From assembly GCA_016928435.1 (NCBI GenBank), contig JAFGKT010000027.1, forward strand, positions 24,237-88,236: a stretch of 64,000 nt of DNA, read 5' to 3'. A program made the position numbers and the translations under genes. Each line of letters starts with the position of its first letter. The stretch's first letter is position 1. This document shows positions 1-8,151 of the stretch, piece by piece. The DNA comes from Sedimentisphaerales bacterium. GTDB lineage: Bacteria; Planctomycetota; Phycisphaerae; Sedimentisphaerales; SM23-30. The notes under the pieces are model-generated. The model was not told where the DNA came from. It did no database searches and saw nothing but the letters and a program-made list of their open reading frames with translations.

Positions 1-3
1 GTT

Positions 4-429
4 TTAGAACTGTGCTGTTGAGACGTATTGCATGCGCAGTTCGTGTAGGGTTCTTGAAAGCAGTTGGTTTTCGTCTTCGGTGAGGTTACCTTTGGTTTTT
101 TCTTCGAGTACGCCGAGCATGTCGATGTGGTGTTTGGCGAGGTCTAGGTTAACTTTAGGTTTTTTGTCACCTTCGGCGGGGCCTAGTTTTCCGAGGCAGA
201 ACAGCGCTTGTACGGCCAGGGAATTGACCAAAGTTAGGAACGAGGCTGGCGGCATAGGGCTGGGCTGGTTTTTTTTGGCGCCGGGCGCAGCGGTTGATTT
301 GGCTTCGGTTGTTTGCTGAGCGGCCTTTTCCTGTTTTTCTTTTTCGATCAGTTTTTCTTTGTCGGCTTTTGCCTGAGCTTTCCAATCGTCATCTGACACT
401 ATTTTTCGCTCTTGATCTTGGTTGGACAT
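4..429 (-). CDS. DUF1844 family protein
   Basis: A 141-residue protein of unknown function. The first half is hydrophilic and rich in Lys, Glu and Gln, with an Ala/Pro linker. The second half starts with the segment SFLTLVNSLAVQALFCLGKLG and continues into a helical region (NLDLAKHHIDMLGVLEEKTKGN...) typical of DUF1844 proteins, which are common in Planctomycetota. The reading frame is open further upstream, but I place the start at the ATG at 429 because GGAG lies seven bases before it and the residues upstream look like read-through of pyrG. With this start the gene overlaps the 3' end of pyrG by about 40 bases, so the two are probably translated from one mRNA. The stop is inside the window, so the gene is complete. 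Confidence 0.75.
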   Translation of the reverse strand: MSNQDQERKIVSDDDWKAQAKADKEKLIEKEKQEKAAQQTTEAKSTAAPGAKKNQPSPMPPASFLTLVNSLAVQALFCLGKLGPAEGDKKPKVNLDLAKHHIDMLGVLEEKTKGNLTEDENQLLSRTLHELRMQYVSTAQF

Positions 430-2224
430 TTGAACGCTCCGCTTTGATACTGCTTTGAATGGTTTTGTTAATGGTTTCGGCGGCGGTGAAGCCGTCGGGC
501 AGGTCTTGGTCGGGGTGGTTAATTTTTCTCGCGGCGGCGACAAGGCCTACAAACATTTCTTGGGGATGGAGTGGTCTGGAGGTCATGCAAGGGTGAGCCT
601 GAGTGCCGATGAAGTATGGGTGGTTGGGGAGTTCCAGGATTTGCATGATTGGTTCGCCGGGCGCTTTGCCTGAGAATACCAAGCCGTTTTTGGTCAAGGT
701 ATCGATATATTGGGGATCGACTTCGAGTCGATGTCGGAATCTCATGCGTACGGAGGTTGCTCCGCCGAACAAGCGATGTGCTAAGGTTTCTGGGTTGATT
801 TCGACGTTTTTGCCGCCTAGTCGCATGTTGCCGCCTAGTCCTTCGATGCCTTCCTGTTCGGGCAGGATGCTGACTACTGGGCATTGGCAATCCTTTTGGA
901 GTTCGGTGCTGTTGGCGTTTTTGAGGCCGCAGACGTTACGTGCGAACTCGATGACCGCCATTTGGAAACCGAAACAGATTCCCAGATAGGGCAGGTTGTT
1001 TTCTCGGGCGTATTTGATGCAGGCAATTTTGCCCTCGGCGCCGCGGGTACCGAACCCTCCTGGTACTATTATGCCGTTCAGGCCGGCGAGTTTTTCGGTG
1101 ACGTTGTTATCGTTTAGGTCGCTGGTGTCGATCCATTCGATATCTATTTTGGTGCTGAGTGCGGCTCCGCTGTGTTCGAGTGCGTGGATGATGCTGGCGT
1201 AGCTGTCGCGCAGGGATGTGTATTTGCCGGTTATTCCGATTCTGACGTGGTATTTGCGATTGGAGTCTCGTTCGACGAAGTCGCACCAACTGAGCCAAGC
1301 GTGACGTTCATGTTGGAGGTTGACGCGTTCATCGAGGCGCAGCATACGGATGACTTCAAAGTCTAGTCCTGATTCTCGCAACATTTCGGGGACGACATAG
1401 ATGCTTTCGCAGTCGTGCATACTGAATACTCGTTCGAGGGGGACGTTGGCATATTGGGCTATTTTTTGGCGGACTTTATCGACGACGGGATGCTCTGCTC
1501 GGCAGGCGATGATATGTGGTTGGACGCCGTTTTCCATTAAGCGTTTGATGCCTAGCTGTGCGGCTTTGGATTTTTGTTCGCCTAGGGTTTTTGGTTCGAG
1601 GACATAGGTTAGAGCGACGAAACAGACGGAGCCGGGGCCTTCTTCGTAGGCTAGTTCGCGGACGGCTTCGATGTAGTATGCGTTTTCGACATCTCCGACG
1701 GTTCCGCCGATTTCGATGAAGACGACGTCGGCTTGACTGGCGACTGCTAGTTCTCTGAGTCGCATTTTTACTTCGCCGGTGACGTGGGGGATCATTTGTA
1801 CATCGCGTCCGAGATAATCACCGTGGCGTTCTTTTTCGAGGACTCTGGTGAAGATTTGGCCGCTGGTGGTGAAGTTCATTCCGGTTAAGTCTTGGTCGAG
1901 CATGCGTTCGTAGGTGCCGAGGTCCATGTCGCATTCCATGCCGTCGTCGAGAACGAATACTTCTCCGTGTCGGAAGGGATTTAGGGTTCCGCTATCGACA
2001 TTGAGGTAGCCTTCGAGTTTGACGGGTGAGACTTTAAGGCCTTTGTCCTGCATTAGCTTGGCGAGACTGCTGGAGAAAATACCTTTTCCCAGTCCGCTCA
2101 TTACGGTGCCGGTGATGACGACGTATTTGCATCGGCCTCGGATATAGCCGGTTGGCAATGGGGTATAAAACTCCGTTTCGTCCGATACGTCACTCACGCT
2201 GCTTAATAAATCTTCAGTACTCAA
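389..2224 (-). CDS. pyrG: CTP synthase, divergent form
   Basis: Makes CTP from UTP, ATP and glutamine in the cytoplasm. The amidoligase domain has the P-loop SGLGKG at 43-48, NVDSGT at 75-80 and a HGEVFVLDDG block at 86-95; the class I glutaminase domain has GICFGFQ with nucleophile Cys417 and the His-Pro pair at 544-545. Length is 611 residues against about 545 in most bacteria, through an N-terminal extension of about 30 residues and a basic tail. Two oddities are visible: the residue after His-Pro, normally the triad Glu, is Cys546, and the usual DPYINVD motif reads EGYLNVD. The start is a TTG at 2224, supported by GGAG seven bases upstream. It lies downstream of kdsB, an arrangement also found in other bacteria with LPS. 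Confidence 0.93.
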   Translation of the reverse strand: MSTEDLLSSVSDVSDETEFYTPLPTGYIRGRCKYVVITGTVMSGLGKGIFSSSLAKLMQDKGLKVSPVKLEGYLNVDSGTLNPFRHGEVFVLDDGMECDMDLGTYERMLDQDLTGMNFTTSGQIFTRVLEKERHGDYLGRDVQMIPHVTGEVKMRLRELAVASQADVVFIEIGGTVGDVENAYYIEAVRELAYEEGPGSVCFVALTYVLEPKTLGEQKSKAAQLGIKRLMENGVQPHIIACRAEHPVVDKVRQKIAQYANVPLERVFSMHDCESIYVVPEMLRESGLDFEVIRMLRLDERVNLQHERHAWLSWCDFVERDSNRKYHVRIGITGKYTSLRDSYASIIHALEHSGAALSTKIDIEWIDTSDLNDNNVTEKLAGLNGIIVPGGFGTRGAEGKIACIKYARENNLPYLGICFGFQMAVIEFARNVCGLKNANSTELQKDCQCPVVSILPEQEGIEGLGGNMRLGGKNVEINPETLAHRLFGGATSVRMRFRHRLEVDPQYIDTLTKNGLVFSGKAPGEPIMQILELPNHPYFIGTQAHPCMTSRPLHPQEMFVGLVAAARKINHPDQDLPDGFTAAETINKTIQSSIKAERSNVQPRSRAKNSVR

Positions 2225-2336
2225 CGGTAAACTCCATTTCTTACAATTACTGCAATCTCTTTTTCCAACAAAGACTGATATATTTCACTTAGAAGGTGTT
2301 AATAATGTTATCGTCTTCGGCGATGTTGTCTTATTT

Positions 2337-2363
2337 CTGGATTCCCGCCTGCGCGGGAATGAC
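2337..2363. repeat. Short palindrome of the GGATTCCCGC type
   Basis: Between kdsB and pyrG, just past the kdsB stop, lies the inverted repeat ATTCCCGC-ctgc-GCGGGAAT followed by GACA. Similar sequences are scattered through many bacterial genomes. A degraded relative sits at about 9423-9470 beside the pta stop. It could fold in kdsB mRNA, but there is no T-run to make a standard terminator. Confidence 0.6.
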
Positions 2364-2366
2364 ACG

Positions 2367-3128
2367 TTATTTTTCTGTTGCCGGGGTTTGTTGTATTTGG
2401 GCGTATCGCTGCACGAAGTCTTGATATTGCTGGGGGGTATCGATTCCTACGGCGGTGTGTTTTACGTTGGCGACGGCGATTTTAAGGCCGTTCTCTAAGG
2501 CGCGAAGCTGTTCGAGTTTTTCGGATAGTTCCAAGGGAGTGGCGGGCATGGCACTGAGTTTAAGCAGTACATTTTTGCGATATGCGTATATTCCGAGGTG
2601 CTTTCGACAGAGTTTGAGATTTAAGCCTTGGTCGGCGTCGCGCTGATAGGGGATAGGCGAACGGGAGAAGTACAGGGCGTGGCCTTGTTTGTCGGTGACG
2701 ACTTTGACGACATTGGGGTTTTGTATTTCCCGGGCAGTATCAAACGGGGCGCAGAGGGTTGCCATATCGCAGGCATTATCATTTTGGAGCAAGCGTACTA
2801 GGGTGTCGATGTTATCGGGGAGTATTTCGGGCTCATCGCCTTGGACATTGATGATGATGTCGGCATCGAGCGACGAGACCGCTTCCGCGACCCGATCCGT
2901 ACCACTATTATGGTCTTTTCGGGTTATGCAACATTGTCCGCCGAACTCATCACATGCTTGTGCTACCACTTGGGCGTCTGTCGCTATGAGGACATTATCG
3001 ACCAATGCCGCTTCGCAGACACGTTCGTAAACGTGCTGGATGAGGTATTTGCCGGTCTGTTTAGCGAGAACTTTCCCCGGGAAGCGCGATGACTCGTAAC
3101 GGGCAGGAATGACGGCGATTACTGTCAA
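2367..3128 (-). CDS. kdsB: 3-deoxy-manno-octulosonate cytidylyltransferase
   Basis: Activates Kdo to CMP-Kdo for the inner core of lipopolysaccharide, in the cytoplasm. The 253 residues match the family's usual length. Visible motifs are the N-terminal nucleotide-binding segment IPARYESSRFPGKVL, the GTDRVAEA segment, and NVQGDEP with its metal-binding Asp. The start is a TTG at 3128 with AGGTGG upstream. It sits upstream of pyrG, whose product CTP is its co-substrate, although a gap of about 140 bases with a palindrome separates them. Its presence argues for a Gram-negative envelope with LPS. Confidence 0.95.
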   Translation of the reverse strand: MTVIAVIPARYESSRFPGKVLAKQTGKYLIQHVYERVCEAALVDNVLIATDAQVVAQACDEFGGQCCITRKDHNSGTDRVAEAVSSLDADIIINVQGDEPEILPDNIDTLVRLLQNDNACDMATLCAPFDTAREIQNPNVVKVVTDKQGHALYFSRSPIPYQRDADQGLNLKLCRKHLGIYAYRKNVLLKLSAMPATPLELSEKLEQLRALENGLKIAVANVKHTAVGIDTPQQYQDFVQRYAQIQQTPATEK

Positions 3129-3358
3129 GCGTCCACCTGTCCTTTGCAGGGCTTACCACTAGAAAAAACGGAAACCAACTGCGCGACAATGTTAGCACGG
3201 GGCTCGTTTTATGTCAAATGCTTTTTATGGGTGCGGTATTTGTGGGTTAGGGCATTATGGGACTGTGGATTTCGCGGATTTTTCATTTAGATTGGGGTGG
3301 TAATTTAGACACCCAGGGGGATGGCCTGGATTGCAATAATTAGTTGGTGAGGTCGGGG

Positions 3359-3384
3359 AAGCCGGCAAGATGCCAGCGGTACTT
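3359..3384 (+). repeat. GCCGGC-palindrome element, copy 1
   Basis: The sequence GCCGGCAAGATGCCAGCGGTAC is one of three copies in the window; the others are at about 12974 and 32663. The core is an inverted repeat of GCCGGC around AAGAT. This copy has one change in the right arm. Confidence 0.6.
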
Positions 3385-3399
3385 GGTTGATCGGGGAGG

Positions 3400-3460
3400 A
3401 ATGCCGGCGGTGCGAACCGCACTGGTATATATTGCGTTTTGGGCTCTGTTTGGGGGGGAT
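3400..3460 (+). repeat. Dispersed element shared with 62.72-62.78 kb
   Basis: A stretch containing GCGAACCGCACTGGTA and GGGCTCTGTTTGGGGG matches, with a few differences, the reverse complement of about 62723-62780. Both lie in intergenic DNA, and neither shows a credible gene. The match covers around 45 bases in opposite orientation nearly 60 kb apart. Confidence 0.6.
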
Positions 3461-3805
3461 TTGCTTGTTTGGTTGTGACTTTTTGACAACACAGATGGGG
3501 GGAGCGGGCCGGGGGGTGTAATTAGCTAAGTATTTGTTGCAACAGGGTTTATGTAGTGGGGCTGTGGAATCCATGTTGTTTGTCTTCAACACGGAATTGT
3601 GTGTGGGGGAATTGGGCCAATGTTTTTTGGGTGGACTTACCGATATAAAGGTATTGAGGGGTTGAGTTTATGGTGAGTATTAAAAAGATGTTGTTGGGGG
3701 CGTCTGTGGCACCTTGTTTGCTGAAGTTGTATGTAGGAGGCCTTGCCTTGCGAGAGAGGGTGTTGTATTTGAGAGAGAGTGTTGTAATTAAGGTAGATGA
3801 CTACA

Positions 3806-4201
3806 ATGAGTGATTGGGAATCAATAGACGTGGTAACAAACAAGGACATAGACATATCAGAGAAGCGTAAACATCGTCGTTTAGATGTTCGGATGCCTTT
3901 GGAATATTCTCCGGCGGATGAGCCTCACGCGAACGTTTCTAACAATGTGACGATAAACGTTAGCACGGGCGGTCTGTATTTTGAGACCGCTGACAGTCAT
4001 CTGCAGCTGGGGGATGATCTGAATATCAATTTGGCGGTACCTCCTGGGGATACACGGTTTCCTCCTCACGCTCGGATATCTTCCACGGGTCGGGTGGTTC
4101 GTGTGCAGGAAATCAAGAATCGTCCGAACCATGACAAGGTGGCTTTTGCGCGGTATGGTATTGCTGCGCAATTCCAGAAACCCCTCAAATTGGCGCTTTA
4201 G
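3806..4201 (+). CDS. PilZ domain protein
   Basis: A single-domain protein of about 131 residues, predicted to bind cyclic di-GMP in the cytoplasm. The two PilZ ligand motifs are visible: RKHRRLDVR near the N-terminus, giving the RxxxR pattern, and NVSTGGLYF, giving the (D/N)xSxxG pattern. The ATG at 3806 has AAGG eleven bases upstream; an ATG at 3797 is also possible but leaves only three bases after AAGG. It has no same-strand neighbour, so the pathway it controls is unknown. It may be a stand-alone receptor acting on motility, adhesion or exopolysaccharide. Confidence 0.85.
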   Translation: MSDWESIDVVTNKDIDISEKRKHRRLDVRMPLEYSPADEPHANVSNNVTINVSTGGLYFETADSHLQLGDDLNINLAVPPGDTRFPPHARISSTGRVVRVQEIKNRPNHDKVAFARYGIAAQFQKPLKLAL

Positions 4202-4422
4202 TTGGGCTTACTTGAGCGTTATCCTACCCTTTATCAAGGCCGCTGACGCGGTCGTGAACACGGTCTGAGGAATTTCACTGTCTATTCTGCATGGGATTTA
4301 GTATGTCTAAGTCGGTTTCGCTATTGGGTCTGTTCCTATAGGCAATTGTATTCAGTAACGAAGACGCGGTTAGGTCAGGGGCGTAAATGTTTACGAGTTG
4401 TTGGGGTTGTGATTTTTTGGCG

Positions 4423-4459
4423 CAAAAAAAATGACTCCCGAGTGGTGACCCGGGAGCCA
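4423..4459 (-). terminator. Rho-independent terminator of the acyl carrier protein gene
   Basis: Read on the minus strand, GGCTCCCG and CGGGAGTC form an eight-pair stem around a nine-base loop, followed by A and eight T residues. It lies about 30 bases past the stop of the acyl carrier protein gene. Confidence 0.88.
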
Positions 4460-4490
4460 ACGTCATCGGTCAATTAAGATCCGAAGACGA

Positions 4491-4733
4491 TTATTGGTTA
4501 TCGAGGACGTTCTGGATGAATTCGATTGCGCCACCAACGTTTTTGACGGCGGTGCCTTCTTCTTCATCGATTTCGATGTCGAACTCTTCTTCGTACGCAG
4601 CGATGAGTTCGATACTTTGGATTGACTCAGCTCCGAGGTCTTCGACAAAACGGGCTTCGTCGGTTACACGACCGAGGTCAACTTTTAGGACGTCGGCGGT
4701 GACTTTTCTTACTCTATCAGCAGTATCAGACAT
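4491..4733 (-). CDS. Acyl carrier protein
   Basis: An acidic four-helix protein of 80 residues that would carry acyl chains on a 4'-phosphopantetheine arm. The recognition helix reads EDLGAESIQSIELIAAYEEEF, placing the modified serine at Ser37; the usual DSL motif is ESI here. The start at 4733 is clear: GGAGG lies seven bases upstream, so a longer upstream reading of the frame is not used. It has its own promoter and terminator. No fatty acid or polyketide genes adjoin it, so it could be either the main AcpP or a second, specialised carrier protein. Confidence 0.92.
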   Translation of the reverse strand: MSDTADRVRKVTADVLKVDLGRVTDEARFVEDLGAESIQSIELIAAYEEEFDIEIDEEEGTAVKNVGGAIEFIQNVLDNQ

Positions 4734-4759
4734 TTGTGAACCTCCATGGGGTTTAGTGA

Positions 4760-4782
4760 TGGCGGGCATGGCCCACCCTACA
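4760..4782. repeat. Palindrome of the GCCCACCCTAC family
   Basis: GGCGGGCATGGCCCACCCTAC in the leader of the acyl carrier protein gene. The same ending occurs in hairpins at about 5909-5930, 8068-8094 and 33986-34029, so it looks like a dispersed family with a variable stem and a fixed tail. Confidence 0.5.
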
Positions 4783-4793
4783 TTGGACAATAT

Positions 4794-4822
4794 ATTCTAA
4801 TTGATGTTAGGTTCCCAGTCAA
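4794..4822 (-). promoter_or_regulatory. Sigma-70-type promoter for the acyl carrier protein gene
   Basis: On the minus strand TTGACT and TAGAAT are separated by 17 bases, about 60 bases upstream of the start codon. Both hexamers are one mismatch from consensus. Confidence 0.72.
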
Positions 4823-4877
4823 GCTGGGGATGACACTAACGATTTTGACATGAACTGAGAGCCCATTCTAGATCGCT

Positions 4878-4918
4878 GGTGGACAACACCCTTTAGCTTC
4901 GCGAAAGGGTGCCACCCA
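4878..4918 (+). repeat. REP-like palindrome GGTGG...CCACC, copy 1
   Basis: Inner arms CACCCTTT and AAAGGGTG surround AGCTTCGCG, with an outer pair GGTGG and CCACC, so the whole can fold as one long hairpin. Near-identical copies lie at about 8104, 9367 and 32691, with an inverted, more diverged copy at about 50523. All are intergenic. Confidence 0.8.
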
Positions 4919-4939
4919 ACATGGGGATGACATTTTTTG

Positions 4940-4980
4940 AAAAAACGCCCGCTCGGTTAGATGAACCAACCGGGCGGGCG
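4940..4980 (-). terminator. Rho-independent terminator after nagB
   Basis: On the minus strand a GC-rich stem (CCCGGTT pairing with AACCGAG, extended by CGCCCG and CGGGCG) is followed by six T residues. It starts about 20 bases past the nagB stop. Confidence 0.85.
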
Positions 4981-5000
4981 GGAATCGGAAACTGCCAAAT

Positions 5001-5822
5001 TTAGAACGCAGAGGTTAGCTGCTGTTTCGGATCGAGATTATTTTTCTCGATATCTTTGAAGTAGTTAGCGGTGGCGACCTTCATCTCCGAGGTTGAATCG
5101 TCATCACAGACGATCATGCCCTTGGGATGGAGCTGGAGGCAGGAGACGGTCCACATGTGGTTTACGCCACATTCGACGGCCTGCTGGAGGGCGCGAGATT
5201 TGTTGTAGCCGGTTACGACGATGACGACGCGACGGGCGTCCATGACGGTACCGACACCAACGGTGAGGGCGGTCTTGGGCACTTGGCTGACATCGTTATC
5301 GAAGAAACGAGAGTTAGCAATAATGGTATCGTAGGTTAGGGTCTTAACGCGAGTACGGCTGGCGAGTGATGAGCCGGGCTCGTTGAAGGCGATGTGGCCA
5401 TCAGGGCCTATGCCGCCGAGGAAGAGTTCGATGCCGCCGTAAGAGGCGATCTTCTTCTCGTAACGTTCGCATTCTTTTTCGAGGTCCTTGGCATTGCCAT
5501 TGAGGATGTTTACGTTGGACTTTTTGATGTTAATGTGGCTGAAGAAGTTGTTCCACATGAACGAGTGGTAACTTTCGGGATGCTCGCGGGGGATGCCGAC
5601 GTATTCGTCCATGTTGAAGGTTACGACGTTGGCGAAGCTGACTTTTTTGGCCTTGTAGAGCTTGATGAGTTCAGCGTAGGTGCCGAGGGGGGAAGAGCCG
5701 GTAGGCAGGCCGAGTACGAAAGGCTTCTTGGCGGTGGGCTTGAACATGTTGATTCGCTTGGCGATGTAAGCTGCGGTCCAAGTTCCGACGAGCTGACTGT
5801 TCTTTTGGATAATAACGCGCAT
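5001..5822 (-). CDS. nagB: Glucosamine-6-phosphate deaminase
   Basis: Converts glucosamine 6-phosphate to fructose 6-phosphate and ammonia, feeding amino sugars into glycolysis. The 273 residues match the family. Visible are the phosphate-binding [11 protein letters not shown] loop, the catalytic MDEYVG segment, and [13 protein letters not shown] with the Asp-His-Glu residues of the active site. The start is an ATG with AGGAG about seven bases upstream. It lies downstream of the DUF4954 gene, but a terminator and repeats lie between, so it may have its own promoter. Amino sugars from chitin, mucins or cell walls are the likely substrates. Confidence 0.95.
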   Translation of the reverse strand: MRVIIQKNSQLVGTWTAAYIAKRINMFKPTAKKPFVLGLPTGSSPLGTYAELIKLYKAKKVSFANVVTFNMDEYVGIPREHPESYHSFMWNNFFSHINIKKSNVNILNGNAKDLEKECERYEKKIASYGGIELFLGGIGPDGHIAFNEPGSSLASRTRVKTLTYDTIIANSRFFDNDVSQVPKTALTVGVGTVMDARRVVIVVTGYNKSRALQQAVECGVNHMWTVSCLQLHPKGMIVCDDDSTSEMKVATANYFKDIEKNNLDPKQQLTSAF

Positions 5823-5850
5823 TTGATACTCCTTGAAAACAAATTACATA

Positions 5851-5902
5851 GAACCATTAATGGACACTAATTACGAAGCGGCTAATCGCCGCGGATATTT
5901 AA
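5851..5902 (+). repeat. Composite CACTAAT/GCGGC repeat, copy 1
   Basis: Begins GAACCATTAATGGACACTAA and continues into the hairpin GCGGC-taatc-GCCGC followed by GGATATTTAATA. A second copy follows about 105 bases later. A third, inverted copy overlaps the 3' end of nrnA at 59.6 kb, and the first half recurs in the 11-13 kb repeat array. Confidence 0.72.
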
Positions 5903-5908
5903 TACCGC

Positions 5909-5930
5909 ATGGGCTGAGAGCCCATCCTAC
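5909..5930. repeat. Palindrome ATGGGCT-gag-AGCCCAT
   Basis: A perfect seven-pair inverted repeat followed by CCTAC, between the two composite repeats upstream of nagB. It belongs to the same loose family as the hairpins ending in CCCACCCTAC. Confidence 0.6.
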
Positions 5931-5955
5931 TTGTACTAACCGTTTAAACGGGAAA

Positions 5956-6010
5956 GAACCATTAAACACTAATTTTTCAGGAAGCGGCGAATAGCCGCGG
6001 ATATTCAATA
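5956..6010 (+). repeat. Composite CACTAAT/GCGGC repeat, copy 2
   Basis: GAACCATTAAACACTAATTT, then GCGGC-gaata-GCCGC and GGATATTCAATA. It is a diverged direct copy of the element at 5851. Confidence 0.7.
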
Positions 6011-6012
6011 GT

Positions 6013-6040
6013 AAAACCCCCCGACAGGTCGGGGGGCTAA
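6013..6040 (-). terminator. Hairpin terminator after the DUF4954 gene
   Basis: CCCCCCGAC and GTCGGGGGG form a strong stem. On the minus strand it is followed by TTTTAC and lies ten bases past the stop of the DUF4954 gene. On the plus strand it is followed by CTAATTTTT, so it could act both ways. Related hairpins with the same CTAAT tail lie at 17145 and 21337. Confidence 0.8.
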
Positions 6041-6048
6041 TTTTTAGA

Positions 6049-8028
6049 TTAGAGTTTTTCGAGTTTGGTTTTGAATTCGGCGACGGTTTTTTCGAGGTCG
6101 GCTAGTTTTTGCTGCATTTCTTTGACGAACTTATTGTCTTGGTAGGTGCCTCGTACTTCGGTGAAGTCTTTGTCGATGTCTTGGGGGGAGCCATCTTGGC
6201 CGAAGCCTGAATGGCTTAGTTCATCGAATTCTTTTTCGGCGTCGCCGACAACGAGCCGGAGGAATTTGCCTCGTGCTTTGAGATATTCATCGGCGACATT
6301 TGCGATATCTTGTTTTGTAGCGTTGTCGAGATCGGTACCGAAGACATCTTTGTAGGCATGCTTGATCCAGACCCATTCATCATCGGCATAGGCAGCATGG
6401 ATATCGTTGAGGATTTTGGTGCATTCTTCTAAATTGGCGGCCTTTTCAAGAGCCTCAAAGGCATTGAACAAACGGTCGTGCGGCATTAGTTGGCCGCCGA
6501 CATCGACCCAATCTTGGCTGTACACGGCTGTAGGGGCATTAGCGAAGGCATGGGAAATATCTCCCGCTTCCACAGCCTTCTCAATATGAGAAAATACTTT
6601 TTCGGTGAGATACATGTGGATACCGGCGCGGTAGAATTTTTGGCCGGTTCGCAGGATAGGTCTGCGAACGAGTGCGCCGCCTACGGAAACTTCTTCGATG
6701 GATTTATCGGTATTATCATAGATTTTTTTCAGGGATTCAGAGGCGCGGATCATTTTTCCGACGGTGTAAGGGCTGAAGACGTCGAAAGAGATTAGATCGC
6801 GTTTGATTTTGCCTTTTCGTCGATCCCGGTTGGGCCATTTTGCGCCATCTCGGACGGTGCCGACGGTAGTTAAATTAAGGCCTGGTATCATAGTGCATTT
6901 GCCGTCGGCTCGTGCTTCGTGATGACTAAAGGGATATTCGGAGGTGTTGAAAGTGCTGGTATGTTTTCCGAGTACAACTCCGAACGGTCCGACGCTGCAT
7001 GGCCACATCATATAGCTGAATGATCCGGTTTTAGTACCACGGGCGAGTTTGCCTTCGTGGACCGGGCCGAGTTTGTACATATGGTTGGATTGGTTGGTGC
7101 CGCTACCTGCGTTGTAGAAGCTGAAGAGTCCGGCGATGAGGAGGGTTGATTTGTGGTGAGTGACGGTGTATGGGCCTGCGAAAATAGAACATGCTTCGCC
7201 GTGGAACGCTTCGCAGTTGGCGAAGAAGAGAGAGTTTTCAGCGGAGTACTGTTTGCCCATTTGGGCGCCTTGTCCGACGAAGGTATGCGCCAGCACGGCA
7301 CCATCGGTTACCTCGGCACTTTCGGCAATAATAAAATCCTTGGCGACGACCTTGGGGCCTATTAGGGTTGAGGCATCTGGGGCGCTAAGTATGGTGCCAT
7401 TGACTAGCGATGAAGCCGCGTTGATGACTGCTGCGGGTCCGACGTTGACGTCGATGATTTCGGTAGCGGTGGAGATTTTGGCGCCGTCGGCGATGGTGCC
7501 TTGATCGCTACGTACGGTTTCGACGTAATCGAGAGCGATTTTGTTGAGGTTGGCGGTGAGCTGGGGGCGATAGCGGTAGAGGCAGGTCATGTAGGCATAT
7601 TGGACGGAGAGCTGGTCGAAGAGGATTACTTCGCGTCCGCCGCCTTCGTTTAGGACTTCGACTTCTGTACCGTTGCCGAATGTGGCGTTAGGGTTGGTTT
7701 GGATGGTGCCGACGTTTTCGATGCAGACGTTGGAGCCGATGTTGTAGTTAGCGATGTGGACACCAACGTTGGCGATACGGGAATTGTCGCCGATGGTGCA
7801 ATTGTGGATGTTGGCGTTGTATATTCCGGAGGTTTTTTCGATGCCATGTACGCCAGCGACGTTGCCGGACAGGGAACCGATTTTGACATTGCCGGAAAAA
7901 TGGGTGTTGCGGGCGCGGACGGGGTTGAAGCCGTCGGCGACTTGGATGTTTTTCCAGTCAAGGGCTGAGCAGCCTTGGTCGGTTAGGGTTTTGATTTGAT
8001 CGTCGGTTAGGTTTTTATATGTTGCCAT
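6049..8028 (-). CDS. DUF4954 family protein, left-handed beta-helix
   Basis: A 659-residue protein of the DUF4954 family, function not known to me. The first 400 residues are full of hexapeptide-like turns (IGSLSGNVAGVHG, CTIGDNSRIANVGVHIANYNIGSNVCIENVG), the pattern of a left-handed beta-helix as in sugar acyltransferases and nucleotidyltransferases. A conserved central block holds HHKSTLLIAGLFSFYNAGSG and YPFSHHEAR, and the last 50 residues are helical with coiled-coil character. No signal peptide is visible, so it is probably cytoplasmic. It lies upstream of nagB, which suggests a role in amino sugar or activated sugar metabolism; this is inference. The start ATG at 8028 fits the beginning of the fold. 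Confidence 0.82.
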   Translation of the reverse strand: MATYKNLTDDQIKTLTDQGCSALDWKNIQVADGFNPVRARNTHFSGNVKIGSLSGNVAGVHGIEKTSGIYNANIHNCTIGDNSRIANVGVHIANYNIGSNVCIENVGTIQTNPNATFGNGTEVEVLNEGGGREVILFDQLSVQYAYMTCLYRYRPQLTANLNKIALDYVETVRSDQGTIADGAKISTATEIIDVNVGPAAVINAASSLVNGTILSAPDASTLIGPKVVAKDFIIAESAEVTDGAVLAHTFVGQGAQMGKQYSAENSLFFANCEAFHGEACSIFAGPYTVTHHKSTLLIAGLFSFYNAGSGTNQSNHMYKLGPVHEGKLARGTKTGSFSYMMWPCSVGPFGVVLGKHTSTFNTSEYPFSHHEARADGKCTMIPGLNLTTVGTVRDGAKWPNRDRRKGKIKRDLISFDVFSPYTVGKMIRASESLKKIYDNTDKSIEEVSVGGALVRRPILRTGQKFYRAGIHMYLTEKVFSHIEKAVEAGDISHAFANAPTAVYSQDWVDVGGQLMPHDRLFNAFEALEKAANLEECTKILNDIHAAYADDEWVWIKHAYKDVFGTDLDNATKQDIANVADEYLKARGKFLRLVVGDAEKEFDELSHSGFGQDGSPQDIDKDFTEVRGTYQDNKFVKEMQQKLADLEKTVAEFKTKLEKL

Positions 8029-8067
8029 TGGTATATATCCGGTTTTTGCAAAAGTTGATGATTTTTG

Positions 8068-8094
8068 CGCGTGGGCAAAAAGTTGCCCACCCTA
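8068..8094. repeat. Palindrome GTGGGCAA...TTGCCCAC followed by CCTAC
   Basis: Eight-base arms around AAAG in the ackA-DUF4954 spacer, immediately followed by CCTAC as in its relatives at 5909 and 33986. Confidence 0.6.
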
Positions 8095-8103
8095 CTTATG
8101 GTT

Positions 8104-8144
8104 GGTGGATAATCACCCTTTAGCTTCGCGAAAGGGTGCCACCC
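8104..8144 (+). repeat. REP-like palindrome GGTGG...CCACC, copy 2
   Basis: The same inner hairpin, CACCCTTT-agcttcgcg-AAAGGGTG, with GGTGG and CCACC outside. It ends a few bases before the ackA stop codon, so it would fold at the end of the ackA message. Confidence 0.8.
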
Positions 8145-8151
8145 GAATTAG

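Larger units (their letters stand above)
3129..3805. other. Intergenic stretch without a supported gene
   Basis: About 670 bases between kdsB and the PilZ gene. Short open frames here lack ribosome binding sites and recognisable protein features. It holds a copy of the GCCGGC palindrome and of the long element that recurs near 62.75 kb, and just before the PilZ gene a direct repeat of GAGAGAG-GTGTTGTA at about 3752-3787. Promoters for both divergent genes should lie here, but I cannot place them with confidence. Confidence 0.5.

Noticed and set aside
3305..3592. 95-codon minus-strand gene
   Set aside because: Its sequence is the translation of dispersed repeats; part of the same peptide appears from the related element at 62.75 kb.
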